This document shows positions 7,215-16,406 of a stretch of 35,868 nt of DNA, in pieces. This DNA is from Rhodospirillaceae bacterium. GTDB taxonomy: Bacteria > Pseudomonadota > Alphaproteobacteria > Thalassobaculales > Thalassobaculaceae. The notes under the pieces are model-generated. The model was not told where the DNA came from, made no database searches, and worked only from the letters and a program-made list of their open reading frames with translations. A program made the translations under genes and the position numbers. Numbering within the stretch: position 1 is the stretch's first letter; every line of letters starts with the position of its first letter. The DNA lies in NCBI GenBank assembly GCA_018401495.1, contig JAGYJX010000028.1, positions 1 through 35,868 of the forward strand, given 5' to 3'.

Positions 7215-8137
7215 TTATCGCGGTGACGGCGGGGTCGCAATGCGTAACCCCGCCTCGGCGCCGAATCGGACGAGGGCGGCCCGGGTGTCGTCGGCGACGA
7301 AGCCGAGGGCCTCGGCGCCGGACGGGTCGATCACCGGCGACGGATGCATCGCCGGCCGGATGTCCAGCGCGCAACCGACCCCGAGGCCCGCGGCGATCGC
7401 CGCCACCGCCTCGCGCAGCGGGATCGGCGGCCGCGACGCCAGCGACACCGCCCGGAAGCCGTCGGCGCGACCGGCCACCAACCGACGCACGAACGCCGCC
7501 AGGGTGTCGGCGTGGACGACGGCGTTGTAGGGGCCGTCGGGGTTGAACACCGTCACCGCGGCACCGGCCGCCAGCCGGGCAGCCGCCGTGGCCGGGAAGT
7601 TGTCGTGGCAGCCGGGCCCGATCGCCGCCGGCAGGCGGAGCGCCACCGCCCCCGCCAGCAGCACCGGCCGCGACCGCCTCGGCGAGCAACCGCTCGGCCG
7701 CCAGCTTGGAGCGACCATAGGGGGTGTCGGGCGCCGGCGGCGTGGCGTCGTCGATCACCCGGACATCCGGCCGGCCGATCGCCGACTGCGACGACAGGTA
7801 GACCAGTGGCGCCCCGGTCCGGGTCGCCAGCGCCAAGGCACCGCGGGCGAGCGCCGTGTTGGTCGCCAGCAGCCGTTGCGGGTCCGGCTGCCGCGCCGGG
7901 ATCGCCGCCGCGCAGTCGACCACCGCGTCGACCTCGAGCCCGTCCGGCGGTGGCTGGCGGCCGTCCCAGGCGGCGGTCGCGACGCCGGGCGCAGAATCCG
8001 TCCGGCCGGGTGCGGCCGAGAGCGGTGACCCGCAGGCCGGCGGCCGCCAGGACGACGGCGATCCGGCGCCCCAGGAAGCCGCCGGCGCCGGTGACGGCGA
8101 CGCGAGGGCCGGGGGCATCGGGAACGGTGACAGGCAT
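7215..8137 (-). CDS. NAD-dependent epimerase/dehydratase (two frame breaks)
   Basis: An extended short-chain dehydrogenase/reductase reconstructed across three frames; corrected length is about 306 residues. The first segment starts MPVTVPDAPG and has the Rossmann loop VTGAGGFLG. The second carries DAVVDCAAAIPARQ, the YLSSQSAIG serine strand and the PYGRSKLAAE Tyr-x3-Lys catalytic motif. The third (from PVLLAGAVALRLP to the TAA at 7215) is the substrate-binding C-terminus. Breaks fall near 7985-7990 and 7665-7672, each fitting one extra base. Family members epimerise, dehydrate or reduce nucleotide sugars. It is the promoter-proximal gene of the minus operon, with AAGG seven bases upstream of the ATG. 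Confidence 0.75.
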
Positions 8138-8146
8138 GGGTTTGCC

Positions 8147-8176
8147 TTGATCGCGGGCGGGTTCGTCCCCTATAGC
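8147..8176 (+). promoter_or_regulatory. Candidate sigma-70-like promoter for the methyltransferase operon
   Basis: In the 82-base divergent gap, TTGATC (8147-8152) and TATAGC (8171-8176) are separated by 18 bases and point toward the gene starting at 8220. AAGGAG at 8203-8208 is its ribosome site, 11 bases before the ATG. The hexamers are imperfect. No equally good pair was found for the minus-strand epimerase. Confidence 0.4.
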
Positions 8177-8219
8177 ACGGACGCCGCCGGGCAGACCGGC
8201 GCAAGGAGCGTGGCGCCCC

Positions 8220-9392
8220 ATGACCGACGCGTCGACCGAGATCTGCCCGCTGTGCGAGGCCGACGGAGCCCGAGTCGTTTACGAGACCCGGGCGCAGATG
8301 TTCTGGGTGGTGGCCGATCCGGCCCTGACCGACCGATTCGCGACCGTGCGGCTGCGTCAGTGCCGGGACTGCGGCCACGTCTTCAACCGCGAGCTGGCGG
8401 CCGAGACGATATCCGAGATCTACCGTCGGCAGACCGCCACCAACCGGCCGGTCTCGGCGGACATGCACAAGCGCTACGACACGCTGATCGATTTTCTCGG
8501 GCGCGGCCGGCTCGCCGGCAAGCGGATCCTCGAAGTCGGTGGCGGCACCGGCAGCCTCGCCCGGCTGCTGGCCGACCTCGGTGCCGACGTGACGGTGGTC
8601 GAGCCGAACGACGACCTGCCAGCCCTGCTCGGCGACCAGGCCGGCCGGATCCGCGTCATCAACGACTTCTTCGGTCCCGGCACGCTCGACGAGACCTTCG
8701 ACGGCGTGATCTGCCGTCAGGTGATCGAGCATATCGCCGACGTCCGTCCGTTCGTGCGGGCGCTCGGGGCCGCCGTCGGGTCCGACGGCTTCGCCTATGT
8801 CGAGGTGCCGACCCTTGAGTTCATCGCCGCCAGCGGCGCCTACATGGAGGTGCACGTCCAGCACCTGCACTATTTCGACGAGGCGTCCCGGCGCCGTCTG
8901 CTGGCCGATGCCGGACTGGTGGTGGCGGCCGGCCACGACATCCTGCAGGGTCACGACGTCGGCATCCTGGCGCATCCGGGCCGCCCCGACGTGCCGTCCC
9001 GCAACCCGGCGCCGAGCCGGATCGACCTGGTGGTGGAGCGCCGGCGGGCCCACCAGGACTTCCTTGCCGCCTTCGACGGTGACCCGGGACGCACCGCGGT
9101 CTACGGCGCCACTTCGCAGGGGGTGACCTTCTACAACCTGTTCGCCGAGGGCGCGGCACCGACCCGCTTCGTCGACGACAACCCCGACTACGCCGGCCGG
9201 CTGGCCTACGGCGCCGGTGGCAAGGCGGTCATCCAGCCGCGCAGCCCCGGCCTGCTCGACGGCCTCGACCATGTGTTCGTCGGCGCCTACCACCATCAGC
9301 CGGCGATTGCCGCCAAGCTCGACGCCGACGGCTTCCGGGGGACCGTGTGGTCGACCGACCCGCGCCGCCCCGGCATCGAGCGCGTCCGTTGA
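8220..9392 (+). CDS. Class I SAM-dependent C-methyltransferase-like protein
   Basis: A 390-residue protein with the three-part layout of sugar C-methyltransferases (TylC3/NovU type). An N-terminal zinc-binding domain has Cys9, Cys12, Cys48 and Cys51. A SAM-binding Rossmann domain carries ILEVGGGTG at residues 103-111. A C-terminal Rossmann-like domain begins near residue 294 (VYGATSQG). These enzymes methylate a carbon of a keto-deoxysugar nucleotide. The active-site segment normally reading Y-H-E-H-L-S-Y-F is here HVQHLHYF, so the substrate may differ. It is the first gene of the plus-strand operon, divergent from the epimerase. Substrate unknown. Confidence 0.88.
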   Translation: MTDASTEICPLCEADGARVVYETRAQMFWVVADPALTDRFATVRLRQCRDCGHVFNRELAAETISEIYRRQTATNRPVSADMHKRYDTLIDFLGRGRLAGKRILEVGGGTGSLARLLADLGADVTVVEPNDDLPALLGDQAGRIRVINDFFGPGTLDETFDGVICRQVIEHIADVRPFVRALGAAVGSDGFAYVEVPTLEFIAASGAYMEVHVQHLHYFDEASRRRLLADAGLVVAAGHDILQGHDVGILAHPGRPDVPSRNPAPSRIDLVVERRRAHQDFLAAFDGDPGRTAVYGATSQGVTFYNLFAEGAAPTRFVDDNPDYAGRLAYGAGGKAVIQPRSPGLLDGLDHVFVGAYHHQPAIAAKLDADGFRGTVWSTDPRRPGIERVR

Positions 9393-9423
9393 CCCCGACC
9401 CACGAGCAGCCGAGGACCGCGCC

Positions 9424-10416
9424 ATGACCAAGACCGACCAGCCCGGCGCCCCCGATTTGTGGACCACCGTGGTGGTCGACGCCGGGGGGCGCTACGGCCT
9501 GCATCCGTCCTGGCGCGGCTACGAGGCGCCGCTCGACTATCGGATGTTCGAGCCGGAGCCGGTCGAGGCCGCCCGGCTGGCCCGCAAATACGCGGCCCGC
9601 AAGGACGTCACGGTGCTGGCCCAGGCGCTCGGCGCGGTCCCCGACACCACGCTCGACCTGTTCATCACCGCCCACCGCGGCTATGTCGGCGCGACCAGGC
9701 CGAACCCCGACAGCCTTTGGTTCGCCGACGTCCGGCCGGACGAGGGCGCGGTCGAGGGCACGATCACGGTGCCGGCCACCAGCCTCGACGCCTACCTCGC
9801 AGGCGCCGGCGCGCGCACCGACTTCCTGAAGATCGACGTCGAGGGCCACGAGCTCGCGGTGCTGGAGGGCGGTGCCCGCTCGCTCGACCGGGTGCTGGCC
9901 CTGCGGGTCGAGGTGCAGTTCGACGATTCCTTCGAGACCCAGACCGCCTCGGCGATCTTCGCTCACCTGATCGACCGGCTGGGCTTCCGGCTGATGCGGC
10001 TCGACTACGATGGCCGCGGCCAGCCGCTGAGCTACCTCGCGGTCGACGGCAATTACGGCGCGCTGTGCGGCTGCGACGCGGTGTTCGTGCGCAAGCCGGC
10101 GTCGATCGAGGCCTGGGGCGGCGACGAAGCCGCCGCCGGGCTGGTCAAGCTCGCCGCCTTCGCGCTGCGCAACGCCATGCCCGACTACGCGGTGGTCGCC
10201 CTGGAGCGTCTGCACGCCTCGGGCTGGAGGCCGGCCGGGGACGAACCCGCAATCCACCGCTACGTGCGCAAGCTTTTCATCCTGGCCGCCGGCCGGTTGC
10301 GGACGCAGTCGGGGGAGCTTTACGAGCGGGCCGCTCGCGACTATCAACGCTTCTTCGGCGGCGACATGCCGGCCCGTCACGAGATCTTCGAGAGCGAATG
10401 GCTGAACCCGAACTGA
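9424..10416 (+). CDS. FkbM-family methyltransferase with C-terminal extension
   Basis: A 330-residue protein with the FkbM hallmark DFLKIDVEGHE at residues 133-143 followed by LAVLEGG, which places it among SAM-dependent O-methyltransferases common in polysaccharide and glycoprotein loci. The N-terminal strand VVVDAGGRYGLHPSW matches the SAM-binding entry of the family. About 100 residues after the core (from ~225) form an alpha-helical, unrecognised extension. The frame stays open further upstream, but the ATG at 9424 lies just after the preceding gene and gives a normal start. Probably O-methylates a sugar of the locus glycan. Confidence 0.85.
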   Translation: MTKTDQPGAPDLWTTVVVDAGGRYGLHPSWRGYEAPLDYRMFEPEPVEAARLARKYAARKDVTVLAQALGAVPDTTLDLFITAHRGYVGATRPNPDSLWFADVRPDEGAVEGTITVPATSLDAYLAGAGARTDFLKIDVEGHELAVLEGGARSLDRVLALRVEVQFDDSFETQTASAIFAHLIDRLGFRLMRLDYDGRGQPLSYLAVDGNYGALCGCDAVFVRKPASIEAWGGDEAAAGLVKLAAFALRNAMPDYAVVALERLHASGWRPAGDEPAIHRYVRKLFILAAGRLRTQSGELYERAARDYQRFFGGDMPARHEIFESEWLNPN

Positions 10417-10438
10417 GGGTCGGGCGCGGGGTGCCGCG

Positions 10439-11455
10439 ATGACGAGTCCGGATCCGGCTCGCCCGAGCCTGTACGCGATCTACGATCTCGGCCGTTCCCC
10501 CATCACCTTCGACGTGATGAACTTTTTCGCGTTCGCCAACCTGTGGACGCTGCGGTCGGGCTTTGCCGGCTACCACGTCGTCTTCGTGCTCGGCGACGGC
10601 GGCGGCTTCCGGGAGATGACGCCGAAGGACAAGGCCCTCGACCGCGACGAGAAGATGTGGCGGCTGCGCCATGTGCTGCTTCCGCACGCCGCCATCGCCA
10701 AGGCCTGCGTCGGCGTCAGCGTCATCGAGCAGCGGGTCGAACTGGCTCGGCTGATGAGGGCGATGCACCCGCAGCAGGTGTTCCCGCCGAACTACAAGGT
10801 CGAGGCCCCGAACAACCTGTTCATGCTGCGGCAGCTGTTCAGCCTGAATCCGACGGCCGCTGAGCTTGACGTCTTCCAGGCTCCGGCGGCGGCGCTGCGC
10901 AAGGTCGACGAATGGCTGACCCGGCATGCCCCGGGCGGCCGGCCGGTGGTGTTCACCCTGCGGTCGTCGCGGACCGAATCGGCGCGCAACGCCCGTCTCG
11001 ACGAGTGGGTGGCGGCGGCGCGCGAGGTGCGGGCGCGCGGTTACGATCCGGTGATCGTGCCGGACACCGACCTGGTCACGTCCGGTCAGGAAGCCACCAT
11101 GTTCGGCGACCTGCCGGTGTTCGCGATCGGCGCCATCGACCTCGAATTGCGGGTCGCGCTGTTCCGCCGGGCGCTGCTGAACTTTGCCGACAACGGTGGC
11201 CCGGCGTTCCTGAACTACTTCATGGCCGGTTCGACGATGCTGTGCTTCCTGCCGGTCGACAAGCTGCCGGAAGTGGTCGGTCCGGGTGGCGTCGCCCGCA
11301 TGGCGGAACTGCTGGCCGTCGAGCCCGGCGGCGACTTTCCCCACGCCGCACCGTTGCGCCGGTTCGTGTGGCGGCCGGATCGCCGCGAGGCAATCCTCGA
11401 GGAGTTCGACAAGGCGGTCGCGCTGCTCGCCGCCGAATCCGGGGCGCCGGCATGA
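10439..11455 (+). CDS. Conserved-looking protein of unknown function, possibly a GT-B glycosyltransferase
   Basis: A 338-residue soluble protein without a motif I can assign firmly. It has an early hydrophobic/aromatic stretch (FDVMNFFAFANLW), a putative second domain starting at VVFTLRSSRTES followed by a helix and a VIVPDTD strand, and a late GGPAFLNYFMAGST segment. That two-domain alternation is reminiscent of GT-B glycosyltransferases with a nucleotide-binding C-half, but no E-x7-E or equivalent is clear. It overlaps the next glycosyltransferase start (ATGA, 11452-11455) and sits 22 bases after the FkbM gene. Glycan function is inferred from context only. Confidence 0.75.
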   Translation: MTSPDPARPSLYAIYDLGRSPITFDVMNFFAFANLWTLRSGFAGYHVVFVLGDGGGFREMTPKDKALDRDEKMWRLRHVLLPHAAIAKACVGVSVIEQRVELARLMRAMHPQQVFPPNYKVEAPNNLFMLRQLFSLNPTAAELDVFQAPAAALRKVDEWLTRHAPGGRPVVFTLRSSRTESARNARLDEWVAAAREVRARGYDPVIVPDTDLVTSGQEATMFGDLPVFAIGAIDLELRVALFRRALLNFADNGGPAFLNYFMAGSTMLCFLPVDKLPEVVGPGGVARMAELLAVEPGGDFPHAAPLRRFVWRPDRREAILEEFDKAVALLAAESGAPA

Positions 11456-13162
11456 GCGGCCGGGCCAACGCCGCGATTCTCTTCGAGCCGTCCGCCTTCG
11501 ACGCGGACCGCAAGAAGGTCATGGGCCGGAACGTCGCCGGCGCCAGCTTCCTGGAAGGCTTCGTGCGGCACGCCGAGGTCGATCGCTACGTCGGGATCGG
11601 CTATCGGGAGAGCTACGCGCCGGAGTTCCGACGGCAGATCGGCGCCATTGCCGCCGGACGGCCGGAACTGGCGGCCCGTCCGGTGGAAGTCTTCACGCCT
11701 CGTGACGTGAGGCAGATGGCGGCGGTCGGCACGCTGTTCATTCCCGATCCGCAGCTGACGAGCTTCGCGACGAGCCGCCGCCAGCTCGACCAGCGCGGCT
11801 ACAGCCTGTGCGGCGTCACCCACACGATCTCCAGCCTCAAGGTGATGGAGGTGCTGTGCGAGTTGCTGACCGGGCCGGTGCAGTCCTGGGACGCCCTGAT
11901 CTGCACGTCCCGGTCGGTCCGGGACGCCGTGCTCCGCCAGCAGGAGCACTACGCCGACTACCTGTCGCAACGCCTGGGGGTCCGGCCGACCAGTCCGGTC
12001 CAGATGCCGGTAATCCCGCTCGGCGTCGACACCGACCGGTTCGCGCGACTCGGCGGGGACGCCGAGGCGCGGGCGTCGCTGCGCCGGCGCATCGGCGCCG
12101 AGGATGGCGACACCGTGGTGCTGTTCTTCGGCCGGCTCGCCTTCCACGCCAAGGCACACCCGGTGCCGATGTACCTCGGCGCGCAGCGCGCGGCGCGCCG
12201 GCTCGGCCCCGGGCACGGTCGCATCCATCTGGTGCAGACCGGCCAGTTCCCGAATCAGGTGGCCGAAGACGGCTATCGCGGCGGCGCCCAGCGCTATTGC
12301 CCGGACGTCGCCGTGCACTTCCTCGACGGCTCCGACCGGGCGCTGTCCGACGCGAGTTGGGCCGCCGCCGACGTCTTCGTGACGCTGTCCGACAACATCC
12401 AGGAAAGCTTCGGAATCACCCCGGTGGAGGCGATGGCGGCCGGTCTGCCCTGCCTGGTCAGCGACTGGGACGGCTACCGCGACACCGTGGTCGACGGCGA
12501 GACCGGCATCCGGGTCCCGACCTGGCTGCCGGTTCCCGGCTGCGGGGCCGCGCTCGCCGACGCCTACGCGGCCGACAAGCCTGAGCTACGATCTCTACAT
12601 CGGCTACGCCAGTCAGATGACGGCGGTCGACGTGCCGGCGATAGCCGACGCCCTGGAGACGCTGGTCCGCGATCCCGGCCTGCGGCGGCGGATGGGCGAG
12701 GCCGGTCGGCGCCGCGCGCGAGCCCAGTACGACTGGTCGACGATCGTGCGCGCCTACCAGGATCTCTGGGCCGAACTCGGCGACCGTCGCCGTTCGGCGC
12801 CGGAGTTGGCGCCGCCGTCCTGGCGGGCTCGGAATCCGCGACTGACCGATCCGTTCGACGTGTTCGCCGGGCACGCCGGCGGCGCGCTCGCGGACGATGT
12901 GGCGGTCCGGCTCGATCCGGAGGCGCCTGACCTCGACGCGCTGACGGCGATGCCCTGCAACGTGTTCGCCGACAACGCCATGCTGTCGCGCCCAGAGACC
13001 GACACCCTGCTGCGGGCGGTGCGCGAGGGCGGGCGCACGGTGTCGCAGTGCATCGCCTCGCTGCCGGCCGACCGGCGGGTGAGGGCGGTGCGCAGTCTGG
13101 CCTGGCTTGCCAAATTCGGTGTGCTGATCGTCGGCGAGCGCGACGGGGAATCGGGGACATGA
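11452..13162 (+). CDS. GT4-family glycosyltransferase with C-terminal extension (one frame break)
   Basis: Corrected length is about 569 residues, much longer than a simple GT4 enzyme. The donor-binding half is clear: FFGRLAFHAKAHP at residues ~225 and ESFGITPVEAMAAGLP around 318-334, containing the E-x7-E motif, then DGETGIRVP. A single extra C in AAGCCTG (12580-12581) breaks the frame; removing it joins AYAADK to LSYDLYIGYASQMT and the rest of the GT4 fold. After the fold come about 135 residues (from ~430) with no recognised domain, resembling a small helical domain ending LAWLAKFGVLIVGERD. The stop overlaps the next ATG. Donor and acceptor unknown. Confidence 0.82.
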
Positions 13163-14953
13163 ACACTGCCAAGCCTGCCGCCATTCCCGCGGTGCGATTC
13201 GACCCGCGCCGGCCGCCGAGCCTCGCGGAGGTCGAGACGGCGCTGTCGGCGGCGCCAGGCAACCTTGAACTGTTGCGCCGCCGGGCGGGGCTGCGGATCG
13301 ACCAGGGCGATCTCGCCGGCGCCGGCGAGGACCTGCGGCGGGCCATGGCGAAGGCCGGCGGCCAGGCCGACTCCGCCCTGCTGCTGGTGGCCGCCCGCCA
13401 CGCCCTGCTGTCCGACCGCGCCGCCGAGGCCGAGCGCCTTGCGGCCCGTGGCCTTGGCCGGGCGCCCGGCAACGACGAACTCTACGGGCTGCTGGGCGGG
13501 GCCCTGCAGAAGCAGGGCAAGACCGACCGGGCGGTCGCCGCCTACGACGCGGCACTCAACCTCAACCCGTTCCGCCGGACCTACCGGATCGCGCTGGCCC
13601 AGGCGCTCGAGACCAAGGGCGACCGGGACCGGGCCGAGCGCGTCTACCGGCAGGCGCTGCTGACCGATGCCGGGTTCGGCGACGCCGCCCTGAACCTCGC
13701 CAACCTGCTGCAGACCACCGAGCGGTTCGAGGAGGCGCTGGCGATGTACCGCCGGGCGGCCGACCTGCTTGGCGTCAAGGCCCACGTCCTGTCGAACGTC
13801 GGCGCGCTGCTGCGCAAGATGGAACGCTACGACGCCGCCCGCGTTGCCTACCGGCGGGCCATCTGTCTGGCCCCCGGCGACAGCGGCCCGCACTACAATT
13901 ACGGGAATCTTCACCGCGCCGAGGATGCACTCGACGCTGCGCATCGTCAGCTATCGCCGGGCGATAAGCTGCAGGCCGAACAACGCCGAGCTGCATTGGA
14001 ATCTGTCGTTGGCGCTGCTGTGCGACGGTCGGCTGGCCGAGGGATTCGACGAGTACGAATGGCGCTGGCGGTACGACAACTTCCCCTCCAAGCGGCGCGA
14101 TTTCCAGCAGCCGCAGTGGACCGGCGAACCGTTCGACGGCCGCACCCTGCTGCTGCACACCGAGCAGGGGGTGGGCGACGTCCTTCAGTTCCTGCGCTTC
14201 CTGCCGGCGATCGTCGAGCGCAAGGGTGCGACCGGGCGCATCGTCCTCGAGTGCCACGACAACCTGCTGTCGTTGCTCGAAGGCTTTCCCGGCATCGACG
14301 CCATGATCCCGCGCTTCGCGGCCCCGCCGCCGGTCGACCTGCACCTGCCGCTGCTGTCGGCCACCAAGGTGCTGGGGATCGCTACCCTCGACGACCTGCC
14401 GGCGACGGTGCCCTATCTGCCGATTTCCGCCGGACCGGATTTCCCGATTCCCGAAGCCGACCCCGACCGCCTGAAGGTCGGTTTCGTGTTCGGCGGCAAT
14501 CCGCAGTTTCCCAACGACCGCGCCCGCTCGACCCAGCTCGACTCATGGCGACCGCTGTTCGAGCTTGAGGGGGTGCAGTTCTTCTGCCTCCAGAAAGGCG
14601 ACCGCGAGCCGGAGGTTGCCGGCCTGCCGGAGCCGGTGGTGCGATTGAACGAGCGGATCGAGACCTTCCGCGACACCGCCGTCGCCCTCGGCAAGCTCGA
14701 CCTCGTGATCACCACCTGCACCTCGGTGGCGCATCTCGCCGGGGCGCTGGGGCGGCCGTTCTGGGTGGTGCTGTCGCGCAACGCCGACTGGCGCTGGCTG
14801 GCCGGCCGCGACGACAGCCCTTGGTACCCGTCGGCCCGGTTGTTCCGCCAGACCCGGCTGGGCGACTGGGACGGTGTGTTCGAGCGGGTCGGCGCGGCGC
14901 TGCGCGCCGAATCGGCCGCCCACCGGGCGCGCCGCGCCGGCGGCGATTCGTGA
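13159..14953 (+). CDS. TPR protein with C-terminal GT-B (GT9/GT41-like) domain (one frame break)
   Basis: Corrected length about 597 residues. The first ~300 are tandem tetratricopeptide repeats (for example APGNDELYGLLGGALQKQG and NPFRRTYRIALAQALETKG). The C-terminal domain has the EQGVGDVLQFLRF signature (from ~335) and a late TTCTSVAHLAGALGRPFWV segment typical of TPR-fused glycosyltransferase-like proteins. An extra base near 13942 shifts the frame; restoring it gives LDAAIVSYRRAISCRPNNAELHWNL, a perfect TPR. It overlaps neighbours at both ends (13159-13162 and 14950-14953). Related proteins are proposed to glycosylate proteins or surface glycans; donor unknown. Confidence 0.82.
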
Positions 14954-16134
14954 CCCGCACGGTCCTGTTCGCCTGGGAGCTCGGCGACGGGCTCGGCCAC
15001 GTCTCGCGGCTGCTGCGGATCGCCGAGCGGGTGCGCGGATGGCGGCATCCGCTGCCTGTTCGCGGTCAGGCAGCTCGAACTGGCCGGTCGCGCCGTGCAG
15101 GAGGCCGGGTTCGAGGTGCTGCAAGCGCCGCTGGCGCGAGTCGCGGCGATCCAGGGCCCCGACGGCACCCAGCCGGTGACGGTCGGCGACATCATGGGCG
15201 CCGTGGGGTTCTCGAGCGTCGAGCGGCTGACGCCGCTGGTCGCCGGGTGGCACGCCCTGATCGATCTCGCCGCCCCGGACCTGGTGGTCACCGATTACGC
15301 GCCGACCGCCAACCTGGCGTTGTTCGGAGGCCCGGTCCCGTGGCTCCCGATCGGCGACGGCTTCACTCTCCCGCCCTTCGAAACAGCCGAGTTTCTGCCG
15401 TTCCGCAAGGCGCGGCCGGCCTACCCGAACGACCGGCTCATGGCGGTGGTCGGCGCGGTGCAGGCGCGGCGCGGCCGGCCGGTTCCGGCCCGGTTGCCGC
15501 TGCTTTTCGAGGGCACCCGACGCTACGTGGTGACGCTGCCCGAACTCGACCCGTGGAGTCGGGTGCGGTCGGCGCCGGCGATCGGGCCGATCAGCCCGCC
15601 GCCGCGGCCGGTCGATGCCGCCCCCGGCGACTCGTATTTCGCCTACCTCTCGGCGGGGTTTCCGCACACCGGCCGGGTGCTTGAGGGCCTGCTGGCGAGC
15701 GGCCGCCCGGGCTCGGTGTTCCTGCGCGACGCCACACCGGAGACGGTCGAGGGCTGGCGTCGGCGTGGCCTGACCATGTGGGACCAGCCGCAGGATCTGC
15801 GCGCCATGGCCGAGCGCGCCGCGGTGATCGTCCACCACGCCGGGATCGGCACTGCCGAGCAGGCGCTCGGACTCGGACGGCCGCAACTTCTGGTGCCGAG
15901 GCACTTCGAGCAATTCGCCAATGCCGATGCGCTCGGCCGCCTCGGAGTGGCGGTCGGCCTGCGCGGCGGCGGTCGCTTCACGGTCGAGGACGTCGGTCGA
16001 GCCCTGAATATGGCGACCGAGGAGAACCGACTCTCGTCCGCGCGCCGCCGCCGTCGCCAAGGTTCTGGCGGCGCGCCCGGCGCGGGCGGTCGAGCACCGT
16101 CGCAGAGGCGTGTCTGGAATTGTCAGGGCCGTGA
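14950..16134 (+). CDS. UGT/MurG-like glycosyltransferase (three frame breaks)
   Basis: Reconstructed length is about 393 residues. The start is GTG at 14950 overlapping the TPR stop, and the N-terminus FAWELGDGLGHVSRLL is the acceptor-side glycine loop of GT1/GT28-like transferases. The C-terminal half has VIVHHAGIGTAEQALGLGRPQLLVP, the donor-binding motif of the same group. Breaks lie near 15033-15039, 16027-16028 and 16095, each one extra base. The corrected tail reads …DSRPRAAAVAKVLAARPARAVETVAEACLELSGP and ends at 16134; the uncorrected frame would end at 16138 with an arginine-rich nonsense tail. Last gene of this plus-strand operon. Sugar specificity unknown. Confidence 0.75.
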
Positions 16135-16155
16135 CTGAACGGGGGCGGAGGAGCC

Positions 16156-16182
16156 TGTGACCTTTGTGGCAAAATTGTCACA
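16156..16182. promoter_or_regulatory. Inverted repeat in the RTX upstream region (candidate operator)
   Basis: TGTGAC (16156-16161) and GTCACA (16177-16182) form a perfect inverted repeat whose half-site centres are 21 bases, two helical turns, apart. The half-sites resemble CRP/FNR-family half-sites, but the spacing is far wider than theirs. It lies in the 272-base noncoding leader before the RTX gene, the longest gene-free stretch of the window. Confidence 0.35.
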
Positions 16183-16240
16183 TGGAATTCACTGGGCGGC
16201 GCTAACGTCTAAGGACTAGGCGATTTTCCCTTCACGCCGC

Positions 16241-16270
16241 TTGCATCCCCGGGAACACCTGCTGTAAAAC
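16241..16270 (+). promoter_or_regulatory. Weak candidate promoter for the RTX gene
   Basis: TTGCAT (16241-16246) and TAAAAC (16265-16270) are separated by 18 bases, in an A/T-richer patch of the leader. The match to sigma-70 is modest. The RTX gene has its own terminator and a long leader, so a dedicated promoter is expected somewhere here. Confidence 0.3.
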
Positions 16271-16336
16271 CCAATCGTCCTCCCTGGTAGCTGCTGGCGC
16301 TGTTGCGTGAGAACGCGGTCTGACAGGGGAGGGTGG

Positions 16337-16356
16337 TGATCGTCTTCGGTCGATCA
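16337..16356. promoter_or_regulatory. Inverted repeat in the RTX 5' leader
   Basis: TGATCG (16337-16342) and CGATCA (16351-16356) flank an eight-base loop (TCTTCGGT), about 50 bases upstream of the RTX start codon. It could be a leader hairpin affecting mRNA stability or an operator. Six-base arms alone are weak evidence. Confidence 0.25.
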
Positions 16357-16406
16357 ACATCGTTCTGACGCACACACGCTCTGTAGGGAGTCTAGGAGTT
16401 ACAACG

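Noticed and set aside
7755..9467. A 570-codon open frame on the minus strand across the divergent promoter
   Set aside because: It is antisense to the methyltransferase, and its end overlaps the epimerase in another frame. No recognisable domain, and an Arg/Pro-rich tail.
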